A stretch of 55,279 bases of DNA from a virus. Every line of letters starts with the position of its first letter. Within the stretch, counting starts at the first letter, position 1. The notes beneath the pieces were generated by a model. It made no database searches, was not told where the DNA came from, and saw only the letters and a program-made list of their open reading frames with translations. Of the stretch, positions 37,890 to 44,334 are shown one piece after another. The stretch covers positions 1-55,279 of IMG/VR virus record IMGVR_UViG_3300019768_000001; one strand, given 5' to 3'. A program made the position numbers and the translations under genes.

Positions 37890-38720
37890 TAAATTGACCA
37901 GACTCTTCTCAGAGTGTAGAGGAATGTTAGATAACCCCTAACCGGGTAGATTATCACCTCCTTACTTCGCCCCGTGATATTAGAATTAAAACGGTTACAG
38001 CTTTTCGGTTGGCTAAATACAGTAAAATTATGAGGCTGCACCTATCATCTTTTCAGACCTGATGGATAGCCAGGAGTCTTTCCATGTAAGATTTTTGGCG
38101 ACTCTTTAACGTGCTATTTCCTTCCCGTTGCCCTTCACTGTATTGGTGTAGGCACCTGCCAAATTGATCCAGTTAGGAGCGTCCATCAGCAGAAACCTAC
38201 CCAATACACACCGCTTAGCCGGTGAATCTATGCATTAAAAATCAAGCTGAAGACCAAATTCCCAACCGATGATCGCGTCTACCTAATGACGCCTACTCAG
38301 GCTGCAGCCTGCTTATAGCCCACCCCGTCGACTAGGAGGGTGCCAGCGCCATGTATACTCACAACACTGAAAACAGCTTGATTTTTAATGCACACTGGTT
38401 ACGCCAGTGAATCGGATTTACTCTTATCTGATTGTGCTTTATTGGCCCGCACTTACCGCCGTAGTGGTCTAACGTTATCCTAACCATATTCAACCTGTTC
38501 AACTGCACCAGGCTTATGAATAGGCATCCAACTTTTTGACATTGGATCAGGTCTTTCTCTATGGCGATTCATACAGGCAAGTTGCAATAAAAATAATAAC
38601 ATCTCACCTTCCTTGTTAAGTCTGCCAGATTAACCGCTGGCAGCTCCGGTTTTGTCGGGTAACTCCGGCAACGAATGGCAACCCGCTGCCTGCAAAACAA
38701 TAATAGCAAATTAATTTAAA
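37890..38720. ncRNA. Large structured gene-free region (candidate ornate RNA)
   Basis: No ORF of note. Contains nested complementarity: AATACAGT/ACTGTATT (about 38030/38145), GGCT...AGCC around TATC/GATA pairs (38070-38115), a 19-bp inverted repeat (38231-38249 / 38374-38392) and two homologous hairpins CACCG/CGGTG and CACTGG/CCAGTG, both followed by TGAATC. On the minus strand UAAGGAGGUGAU (37964-37953) is the exact complement of the 3' end of 16S rRNA. It adjoins tRNA-like sequences, a setting known for giant phage RNAs such as GOLLD. Confidence 0.45.
38231..38392. repeat. 19-bp perfect inverted repeat
   Basis: TGCATTAAAAATCAAGCTG (38231-38249) and its exact reverse complement at 38374-38392, 124 bp apart. 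The enclosed segment includes the 12-bp palindrome AGGCTGCAGCCT and CACCC...GGGTG. Confidence 0.85.
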
Positions 38721-38742
38721 CAGGTGGTATTAGACGTTGGTA

Positions 38743-38919
38743 TTAGTCCGGCTTAAACCTTTCTTTTCCGGTGCCATCACAGCCGCCACAAGGCGGGCTT
38801 CCATTGTGGTCATAAACACCTGATCCGCTACAAGCAGAACAAGGCCTCAACTTCCATCCCTTTACGTTTTTTTCATAGTATTCAGTACGCCGCTTCTTTC
38901 TCTCTTTGAATGTCGCCAT
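38743..38919 (-). CDS. Small DnaJ-type zinc-finger protein
   Basis: 58 residues from ATG 38919 with GAGGTGGTGAG upstream. LRPCSACSGSGVYDHNGSPP then CGGCDGTGKERF carries two CxxCxGxG repeats, the half-module of DnaJ zinc fingers seen in many small phage proteins next to ninB. Overlaps the NinB stop. Confidence 0.72.
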   Translation of the reverse strand: MATFKERKKRRTEYYEKNVKGWKLRPCSACSGSGVYDHNGSPPCGGCDGTGKERFKPD

Positions 38920-38920
38920 C

Positions 38921-39388
38921 TCACCACCTCGCCTTATACTGTTCATAAAAATCTAAATACGGCTCTGACCACGTTACGTTATGCTCAACGCCCCATGCGT
39001 ACAGAAACGCTATAAAATCGCCAGCCTCACCTTTTCTAAACTCGGTAGTGCTAGCGCTCATGGTGACAGCCCTTTTGCCGTCTAGGCTTATTACAGTACG
39101 GCTTGGATGGCTTAGTTTCTGACCTTGGTTGTTTATTTCCATTTCAAACTGATCAACCAGCAGCCTTTTCCAGATATCGGCACCGTACTGCCTGCCTTCA
39201 ACCTCAACCTGACCCGCAATATCCCGAAACATCGCGTGGTACTTCTTTTCCATCAGCCGGGATTTCTTAACATCACGAATCAGGATCTCAACAGGCCCGC
39301 CAGTGACGTATGTTTTAACTACCTCCCAAACCTTACCCATCTGAGGCCGTAGATTGTCCAGCGATACCACAATTGTTATCGGCTTCAT
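38921..39388 (-). CDS. ninB: NinB recombination-mediator protein
   Basis: 155 residues. SRLMEKKYHAMFRDIAGQVE and ADIWKRLLVDQFEMEINNQG match NinB/Orf of lambdoid phages, a recombination mediator that binds SSB and ssDNA in RecF-type recombination. Lies downstream of the O/P genes as in lambdoid nin regions. Confidence 0.85.
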   Translation of the reverse strand: MKPITIVVSLDNLRPQMGKVWEVVKTYVTGGPVEILIRDVKKSRLMEKKYHAMFRDIAGQVEVEGRQYGADIWKRLLVDQFEMEINNQGQKLSHPSRTVISLDGKRAVTMSASTTEFRKGEAGDFIAFLYAWGVEHNVTWSEPYLDFYEQYKARW

Positions 39389-39389
39389 A

Positions 39390-39707
39390 TTACCGCCACG
39401 TTCGATAGTTGATCACATCGTCAACAGATTGCACGGCAACACCATTAACGGCAGCCGCGAAAGTTTTTATCTTCCCCGCCCTATAGCCAGCGTCATCTAA
39501 CACTCTCATCATTTCAACATGCTCAGCCGTCAACTTAGCATTTGGATGATTCTCGCCCTGTCGCTTTTTAGTGTTTTTCATGTAGCTTAGCTTTTGGCAT
39601 ACCGAGTTGTAAGACCTCTGTAAAAACTCAGCCATTTCTTTCCTGCTCATCAACGGGTTTTCTTCTAAAAAAGAAACCTCTTCATCGCTCCATATTTTCT
39701 GCGCCAT
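39390..39707 (-). CDS. HTH / Myb-like DNA-binding protein, 105 residues
   Basis: ATG 39707 (AGGTGAGAGT upstream). MAQKIWSDEEVSFLEENPLM followed by RSYNSVCQKLSYM is a SANT/Myb-like helical segment. The second half (NAKLTAEHVEMMRVLDDAGY) looks like a further HTH. Probably a regulator in the replication region. Confidence 0.66.
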   Translation of the reverse strand: MAQKIWSDEEVSFLEENPLMSRKEMAEFLQRSYNSVCQKLSYMKNTKKRQGENHPNAKLTAEHVEMMRVLDDAGYRAGKIKTFAAAVNGVAVQSVDDVINYRTWR

Positions 39708-39770
39708 ACTCTCACCTATTTTTTGATTATTGTTAGCCATCCTTGGCAGGTTGTTAATTAGACTTTTTGG

Positions 39771-39992
39771 TTAAGCCTTCTCACCTCTACCGACAAACCA
39801 GTCGATAGCATCACAGATAAGCGGATCTTCCAACCAATTTTCCAGTTCACGATTCATCGCTCTATCCAGATAAACAACAGGGCCGCAGTAGTGGTGCCAC
39901 TCAAGAAACACCCTCCGGCCATCAGCCAGCCTTAACCTGTAATGCATTGAGTTTGTGCAGATAATACCGCCATGAAATACCGTACACGTCAT
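39771..39992 (-). CDS. Hypothetical protein, 73 residues
   Basis: ATG 39992. MTCTVFHGGIICTNSMHYRL then ADGRRVFLEWHHYCGPVVYL; Cys/His-containing alpha/beta protein. Family not recognised. It sits just after P. Confidence 0.6.
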   Translation of the reverse strand: MTCTVFHGGIICTNSMHYRLRLADGRRVFLEWHHYCGPVVYLDRAMNRELENWLEDPLICDAIDWFVGRGEKA

Positions 39993-39996
39993 ACTC

Positions 39997-40716
39997 TCAC
40001 CCCTTTAACATTGCTTTCATACGGTCAATTGCGTCTTGACCCTTGATACCTTCAAAACCTTGATCCTTTGCCTGCTTGTTACCGTCGCGGATCATTTTAT
40101 CGGCCATAGCGCGGCCCTGATTGTGCTGTGCGTCGTTTTCTAGCAGAGTCTGGCCGTTAGCCATAGCTTTTGCCAAAGAGTTGTACTCAGTAGCAAAGCG
40201 GGCCTTTACGGTCTTTTGCTCTGACTGGCTTGATGCCCTCGCAATATCGTATGACCCAACTCGTTTTACAGCTTCTCTGATAGCTGGATGACTCCATTTT
40301 CCGGCGCTAGGCATTCCAGCCTTCTTTTGAGCCTCTAAGAACGCCTCGTCAAGAGAAGGAAGTCCAAGCTCTTCTGCATCTACGTCACACAAAGAAACAA
40401 ACTCAGGAATCGTAGGCGGCCACTTAGGATGTCGTCGAATACTTTTCCCTATAGCAACCTGTATTCTATTTCTCTCCTGCTTGCCAATGGCTATCATCCA
40501 GAGAGAGTGCGGGTCTGTCGGCGGCATATCCCCGTGATCCCTGCTCCACTTGTCCCCGTATATCTCCATCATGCGGCCCCAGAACATCTTGGCATTGCTG
40601 GCTACTTCCTGAGAGCATTTGTCGCTCCCATTCGTCAAGTTTGGCTTGCCGTTCTGCATGCTTATCGCCTTGGTGCTGGCTATTGCCGCTCTGCCTATTT
40701 CCGCTGCTGATTTCAT
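39997..40716 (-). CDS. Replication protein P (helicase loader)
   Basis: 239 residues from ATG 40716 (GGTGGAGCG upstream). MFWGRMMEIYGDKWSRDHGD and IQVAIGKSIRRHPKWPPTIP, then EFVSLC, match lambda P, which recruits host DnaB to the O-bound origin. It overlaps the O reading frame by 251 bp out of phase. Confidence 0.85.
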   Translation of the reverse strand: MKSAAEIGRAAIASTKAISMQNGKPNLTNGSDKCSQEVASNAKMFWGRMMEIYGDKWSRDHGDMPPTDPHSLWMIAIGKQERNRIQVAIGKSIRRHPKWPPTIPEFVSLCDVDAEELGLPSLDEAFLEAQKKAGMPSAGKWSHPAIREAVKRVGSYDIARASSQSEQKTVKARFATEYNSLAKAMANGQTLLENDAQHNQGRAMADKMIRDGNKQAKDQGFEGIKGQDAIDRMKAMLKG

Positions 40717-41365
40717 CGCTCCACCGCTCCTGATTGAAATATGTTGTCGGGTGCATTTCAGCAAAACCCCTTTGCCCAGACTTCAACCGGGCCTGAACAT
40801 CAATGAATAGTTTTCCAGCAAAGTCCACAGGGTCTAACTTGTTATTCTTTGCGTAAGATTTGAACTTGGCCAAAGCTGGCTTCTTGCCGACTTTCTTCAT
40901 GCCAGCACACCAATAAGTTTCAAATGCTTCAGCGCACACATCATCGAATGATGATGAATTATCTTTATATAACTCTTTGTTATCTTCTTTGTTATATAAG
41001 GGCACTTTATGACCCTTGCCAGATGTCGTTTCCGACCCTTGCGCAAGGGCGCTTTCCGACCCTTGCTGAACAACGTTGTAATACTTAGCTTTATTTACGG
41101 TCATCATCCTTTTTTTCCCGTAATTCGTTACTTTGGTATCCCGAAAAATCCAACCTTTATCGCTAAGCGACTTTAGAACCGACTTAACACGACGCTCAGA
41201 TAAATCAAAAAACTCAGCAAGATACTGATCACTGGCAAAGCACGGGCCTGTTCTTGAAAGAGCATCGATCTCAGCAAGAAATAAAACCTCCTGCTTAGTG
41301 ATCTCCGTTGAGCTCCAAAGCTCTACTGGTATCCAGATTCCTGTAAACCCCCTTTCATCGCTCAT
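40466..41365 (-). CDS. Replication initiator O-like protein, with origin inside
   Basis: 299 residues. The N-terminal winged helix (FASDQYLAEFFDLSERRVKS) follows EITKQEVLFLAEIDAL, as in lambda O. The middle is Ser/Gln-rich and low-complexity and covers iterons in the DNA. The C-terminal domain ends with MHPTTYFNQERWSDE, after which a low-complexity tail runs through the P overlap. Binds the iterons and P to start replication. Confidence 0.84.
   Translation of the reverse strand: MSDERGFTGIWIPVELWSSTEITKQEVLFLAEIDALSRTGPCFASDQYLAEFFDLSERRVKSVLKSLSDKGWIFRDTKVTNYGKKRMMTVNKAKYYNVVQQGSESALAQGSETTSGKGHKVPLYNKEDNKELYKDNSSSFDDVCAEAFETYWCAGMKKVGKKPALAKFKSYAKNNKLDPVDFAGKLFIDVQARLKSGQRGFAEMHPTTYFNQERWSDEISSGNRQSGNSQHQGDKHAERQAKLDEWERQMLSGSSQQCQDVLGPHDGDIRGQVEQGSRGYAADRPALSLDDSHWQAGEK
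40940..41067 (-). other. Candidate replication origin inside the O gene
   Basis: Three direct repeats GACCCTTGC at 41012-41020, 41035-41043 and 41059-41067 (23-24 bp apart), two of them within the longer TTTCCGACCCTTGC. Next to them lies an A+T-rich tract (40943-41000) with repeated TCTTTGTTAT. This is the lambda ori plan of iterons plus melting region inside O. CCCTTGCGCAAGGG between repeats 2 and 3 is also a palindrome. Confidence 0.7.
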
Positions 41366-41856
41366 TTCATATGCTCCATTGTGTATTCTGCAAAATGCTC
41401 AATATCCACGTCTTTAAACTTTTTGATATCAAATAAATCAAAATACCTTCTGGCCACGTGAAGAAATCGGCCTTTATTCTCCATGCATAGATAAAAGAAA
41501 TAATTATTTGAAGGCTCACATAACGGGCTATGCGAACACATAGATGCTACAAATGAAGGCCATGGAACAAAGAAGTTTCTTTCTCCAATATAGTTCGCGG
41601 CATCAAGGGCCTCTTGCGGCGAAACGGAAAACATCTCACCATGAACAACCCTATCCTGAAAGAATCGCTTCAGCATGCTCTCCCTTTGTGATGGGTTTGT
41701 TACCTCTAAGCTCCAAAACAATGAGAACGTATAGCCTTTGTAGCACCGCTTTAGCTCTGAAACCCGATCTTCTGGACGCTTTCTTGTGAACCCGATCTTG
41801 CACCAGTTAGGATTTTGATCTACCGATGCTATGTAGATATTTCCGGTAAATATCAT
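41362..41856 (-). CDS. T5orf172 (GIY-YIG superfamily) domain protein
   Basis: 164 residues. IYIASVDQNPNWCKIGFTRK then RVSELKRCYKGY is the T5orf172/MUG113 nuclease-like domain, here with K-IG and R-P-xxR motifs. The C-terminal half is unassigned. Sits between the ArsR-like gene and O, possibly a mobile nuclease. Confidence 0.78.
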   Translation of the reverse strand: MIFTGNIYIASVDQNPNWCKIGFTRKRPEDRVSELKRCYKGYTFSLFWSLEVTNPSQRESMLKRFFQDRVVHGEMFSVSPQEALDAANYIGERNFFVPWPSFVASMCSHSPLCEPSNNYFFYLCMENKGRFLHVARRYFDLFDIKKFKDVDIEHFAEYTMEHMK

Positions 41857-41881
41857 ATATAATTACTCGTATGTGTTTTGG

Positions 41882-41909
41882 CCCGGTTCGCCGGGTTTCT
41901 TTTTTATGC
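41882..41909 (+). terminator. Plus-oriented intrinsic terminator (possible antisense RNA end)
   Basis: GGCCCGG-TTCG-CCGGGTT then TTTCTTTTTT on the plus strand, while all genes around are on the minus strand. A TATAAT at 41858-41863 on the plus strand could start a short antisense RNA that ends here. Confidence 0.6.
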
Positions 41910-42176
41910 AATGCAAATATCTTCAATAAATCCAGATAATCGCTTCATCTCAAAACCAGTCTTCAGCTTGTAATAAATTACAGTTGACTCTCTTCTAGTC
42001 TCGACCATATCCGAGTCACGAAACACCTTTAAATGCTGTGACAAGGAGCTCTGAGACAGCGTAGGAACCAGCTTGTTTATATCCCCTGCCGAAATCTCAC
42101 CCGCATTTTTAATGGCAATAAAAATCTGTCTACGCGCTTTATTCGACATGCATCCGAACATTTTAGATACGTTCAT
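41904..42176 (-). CDS. ArsR-family-like winged-helix regulator
   Basis: 90 residues from ATG 42176 (AGAGGTTGATT upstream). FGCMSNKARRQIFIAIKNAG then LVPTLSQSSLSQHLKVFRDS and VIYYKLKTG match the ArsR winged-helix core with recognition helix SQSSLSQHLK. No metal-binding Cys motif (CxCxxC) is seen. Position upstream of O resembles the cII location in lambda. Confidence 0.83.
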   Translation of the reverse strand: MNVSKMFGCMSNKARRQIFIAIKNAGEISAGDINKLVPTLSQSSLSQHLKVFRDSDMVETRRESTVIYYKLKTGFEMKRLSGFIEDICIA

Positions 42177-42233
42177 AATCAACCTCTCCTGTGTTTAAAT
42201 ATACTTTACTAAATATTAATCTATACGTCAAAC

Positions 42234-42258
42234 AAAAACCGGCGCTAACCGGTTTGGG
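42234..42258 (-). terminator. Intrinsic terminator
   Basis: Minus strand: AACCGG/CCGGTT stem with loop TTAGCG, followed by TTTTTG. It follows the gene ending at 42275. Confidence 0.72.
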
Positions 42259-42274
42259 TGTTAGGGTTTTCTGT

Positions 42275-42466
42275 CTACTGCTTTACGCAAACAGCAGTGC
42301 TATACACGTCAATCATATTGCTTTTATTTATCTGCTGCTGCAAAAGCGCAGATCTCGCTGCAAGGCATGACTCATAACTACTGAATCCGTTTATAGATTC
42401 AGTTGATACAGATGCAGGATCACCAAAAACTCTAACTATAACCACTAACACAAGCGCAAAACTCAT
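42275..42466 (-). CDS. Small secreted or membrane protein, 63 residues
   Basis: ATG 42466. MSFALVLVVIVRVFGDPASV is a hydrophobic N-terminus, followed by two Cys (YESCLAARSA and TAVCVKQ), possibly a disulfide in an exported protein. Family not recognised. Confidence 0.6.
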   Translation of the reverse strand: MSFALVLVVIVRVFGDPASVSTESINGFSSYESCLAARSALLQQQINKSNMIDVYSTAVCVKQ

Positions 42467-42469
42467 AAA

Positions 42470-42616
42470 TCACCACAGTTTCAATTGTTCTTCCCGGTAG
42501 CCGGGCTGTTTGTTTTTCTTTGGTACCCTTACAGGTGAGGGCACCAAATCAGGATCAGCGCCACGCATCCAGTCACGGAACGCGCGGCGTTTCTGCTCAA
42601 GACTTCGCGAATTCAA
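42470..42616 (-). CDS. Small basic protein, TTG start
   Basis: 48 residues from TTG 42616, with GAGGG upstream, overlapping the Rmf-like gene's end. MNSRSLEQKRRAFRDWMRGA then DPDLVPSPVRVPKKNKQPGY; very basic helix. The TGA (42472-42470) lies just before the next ATG (42466). Confidence 0.6.
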   Translation of the reverse strand: MNSRSLEQKRRAFRDWMRGADPDLVPSPVRVPKKNKQPGYREEQLKLW

Positions 42617-42813
42617 TCTAGAAGCCCTCGCTCTCTTCTCGATTCATGCCAGCCAGCAAGCCACCAGTGGCGTTTGCATAGCTGGGACTTTTCGCGCAAA
42701 TAAGCGCCGTCTCCGACTTTTGAAACCTGATCACCGAACGGGCAAGACTTAATGTCTGCGCCTTCTTCGCTTGCTTGATGGCCTTTGTAGTACGGCTCCG
42801 GGTAATTATTCAT
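42613..42813 (-). CDS. Rmf / CrpP-like small protein
   Basis: 66 residues (ATG 42813; ATG 42816 is adjacent). YYKGHQASEEGADIKSCPFG and WWLAGWHESRRERGLLD show the Rmf core pattern (GxxA...CPF...WLxGW...R). Host Rmf dimerises 70S ribosomes in stationary phase; phage and plasmid relatives (CrpP) are less understood. Here it could bind ribosomes during infection. Confidence 0.75.
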   Translation of the reverse strand: MNNYPEPYYKGHQASEEGADIKSCPFGDQVSKVGDGAYLREKSQLCKRHWWLAGWHESRRERGLLD

Positions 42814-43072
42814 CATGAATAGAAATATCCTGTTCATCGATCCGCTTAAGCTCAAGGCGCGCCAAAATTTCATCTGTTCGTTTTTTAATCGCCAGCGCAT
42901 CAGCGTCAGGTTTGCCGGGCTGGCCTTTATGACATTTAACGCAACGGTCAGAAGACAAATAACGGTACAAAGTGTCGCACTTACTGCATTTAACGTTATG
43001 CGCGTACTGGCCTGAAGGTCGAAGGATTGCCGCGTGGAACCGCTGAAAGTCGCTCTAATTAGTAGTTGCCAT
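42806..43072 (-). pseudogene. Zinc-binding-type protein interrupted by TAG after five codons
   Basis: ATG 43072 reads MATTN, then TAG (43057-43055), then SDFQRFHAAILRPSGQYAHN and CSKCDTLYRY...CVKCHKGQPGKP in the same frame, ending at TAA 42808-42806. The downstream part has two CxxC pairs and is plainly protein-like (88 residues in total). No other start lies in frame shortly after the stop. Family: ninX-like early proteins, tentative. Confidence 0.72.
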
Positions 43073-43262
43073 TGTGATCACCTTGAAGTTTTGTTGTTTG
43101 ATTGACTTGCTGAAAGAATAGAGTGATTACAGGGATTAGACCGTAATGCGTCATATGCCTAAACATCATTCCGTTGTAGCCTTTATTGCCTAATGCCGCT
43201 GCACAATAAAAATACGTAGACAGTAACAATAGTATTCCGAATAGAAGCTCTAAACTGTTCAT
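43059..43262 (-). CDS. Small membrane protein, 67 residues
   Basis: ATG 43262 overlaps the upstream stop. MNSLELLFGILLLLSTYFYC is a membrane helix; the rest carries MMFRHMTHYGLIPVITLFFQ, a possible second helix. Family not recognised. Confidence 0.6.
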   Translation of the reverse strand: MNSLELLFGILLLLSTYFYCAAALGNKGYNGMMFRHMTHYGLIPVITLFFQQVNQTTKLQGDHNGNY

Positions 43263-43465
43263 TTTAATTCCTCTGCGTGCTCTTTCCGGTACTTCTCAAA
43301 GGCATTAAAAACCTCTGAAGTGTCTAGCGGCTCATGTATCTCATTACCGTCTGAGTCATAGGCAATAAACTCAATCTCGCCGCCCTCAGCCTCATGATGA
43401 AAGGTTGCAGGAATTACTTTCTCGTAGTGCGTTACTTCTATAGTGAATCCGTTAAATCGAAACAT
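43259..43465 (-). CDS. Hypothetical acidic protein, 68 residues
   Basis: ATG 43465. MFRFNGFTIEVTHYEKVIPA then IEFIAYDSDGNEIHEPLDTS; beta-rich, acidic. Overlaps the next gene. Family not recognised. Confidence 0.6.
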   Translation of the reverse strand: MFRFNGFTIEVTHYEKVIPATFHHEAEGGEIEFIAYDSDGNEIHEPLDTSEVFNAFEKYRKEHAEELK

Positions 43466-43712
43466 TCTCCACCTCCCCTATAAGCTTCTGAACTTTTTTA
43501 CTAGAAATACTGGTTCTTTTCCCCTTGTACATCACGGTTCCTGTTGACGGCCAATAGTCCATTTTCTTTCCATCAACAAACCGACTCCAGTGGTAAGGAG
43601 TGTGCTTGTCCCACCCTTTACTACATGCGCCTTCAAGTCGATTTTTCTTTTTTTCTTTCCGGTCTTCTTTTAAGGCCTTAAAGGCAAGTGCAATATCTGA
43701 ATCAGAGCTCAT
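43452..43712 (-). CDS. Hypothetical basic protein, 86 residues
   Basis: ATG 43712. LAFKALKEDRKEKKKNRLEG followed by HWSRFVDGKKMDYWPSTGTV, a small basic protein with an aromatic segment. First gene of the minus-strand replication-side operon, divergent from the Arc-type repressor. Confidence 0.6.
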   Translation of the reverse strand: MSSDSDIALAFKALKEDRKEKKKNRLEGACSKGWDKHTPYHWSRFVDGKKMDYWPSTGTVMYKGKRTSISSKKVQKLIGEVENVSI

Positions 43713-43749
43713 TTGTTTATCGTCCCGTTGTTTGCGTCCTATTAAATTA

Positions 43750-43800
43750 ACGTAAAATTAAACTTGATGCAACGTTATTTTAACGTTATAGTGACGTTAT
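43750..43800 (+). promoter_or_regulatory. Promoter with 11-bp-spaced operator boxes for the Arc-type repressor
   Basis: -35 TTGATG (43764-43769), 17 bp, -10 TATAGT (43787-43792). Three identical boxes ACGTTAT at 43772-43778, 43783-43789 and 43794-43800, exactly 11 bp apart, cover the promoter; a fourth weaker ACGTAAA starts at 43750, 22 bp earlier. Such helical phasing is typical of ribbon-helix-helix repressors. Confidence 0.7.
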
Positions 43801-43819
43801 CAAATCACGAGGCAGAAAC

Positions 43820-43975
43820 ATGGCTATAAAGAAAAACAACCCGTCCTCTTATATGAATGACGAGCAGCTGAGGCTGGCAACAGAAGCCTCAGTTAAAGAA
43901 GGTAGAAGTCTGTCATCTTTTATTCGTATGGCAGTAGAAGAAAAAACAAACAAGGTGTTAGGGGTGAAAAAATGA
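43820..43975 (+). CDS. Arc/ribbon-helix-helix type repressor
   Basis: 51 residues, ATG 43820 (CGAGGCAGAAAC upstream). MAIKKNNPSSYMNDEQLRLA then SVKEGRSLSSFIRMAVEEKT is a ribbon-helix-helix domain (beta strand, helix, GRSLSSFIR turn, helix). Stop overlaps the GIY-YIG start (ATGA). Likely autoregulates through the boxes at 43772-43800 and may also control the divergent operon. Confidence 0.8.
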   Translation: MAIKKNNPSSYMNDEQLRLATEASVKEGRSLSSFIRMAVEEKTNKVLGVKK

Positions 43976-44322
43976 GCAGGGCTTACACTGTGTACAAGGG
44001 TGAAATTAAAGGTAGGCTGGTTTACATAGGAACAACAATACAAAAGCCAAGCAATAGATTTAGATGGCATAAAAATAATGGTAAACCATTCGATTTTACT
44101 GTTTTGAGTCAGCATGAAACATCAGAAGAGATGCTAGAAGAAGAGTTAAGGTTGATAAAAAAACACAAGCCAAAATACAACAAGATAAGACACAGAAAGC
44201 AAAATCTAAATGTTAAATTATCAAAGGAGGATCTAGATAAAAGAGTGGGAGATAGCGAGTGGTGTCAAAGCTGCTTAAAGCGTCGAGTAAATAATGGTTA
44301 CTCTAAGTGTTATTACTGTTAA
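43972..44322 (+). CDS. GIY-YIG endonuclease
   Basis: 116 residues. YTVYKGEIKGRLVYIGTTIQ contains the GIY-YIG motif (here TVY...YIG), then R and E further on (EEELRLIKKHKP). The C-terminus carries EWCQSCLKRR and SKCYYC, a zinc knuckle. A likely homing-type nuclease inserted between the repressor and exonuclease genes. Confidence 0.85.
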   Translation: MSRAYTVYKGEIKGRLVYIGTTIQKPSNRFRWHKNNGKPFDFTVLSQHETSEEMLEEELRLIKKHKPKYNKIRHRKQNLNVKLSKEDLDKRVGDSEWCQSCLKRRVNNGYSKCYYC

Positions 44323-44334
44323 AAAGGATTAAAA

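Noticed and set aside
36000-38740. CRISPR array
   Set aside because: Repeats here are inverted or dispersed; no regular direct repeat-spacer pattern was seen anywhere in the window.
42487-42520. CCCGG-TAG-CCGGG hairpin followed by T-rich plus-strand sequence, first taken as a terminator
   Set aside because: It lies inside the coding sequence of the 48-residue basic protein (42470-42616), whose frame, ribosome site and overlaps are convincing.
29063-43072. Genome-wide TAG or TAA recoding
   Set aside because: SSB ends DDIPF-TAG, and many genes end at TAG or TAA at natural C-termini with tight overlaps.
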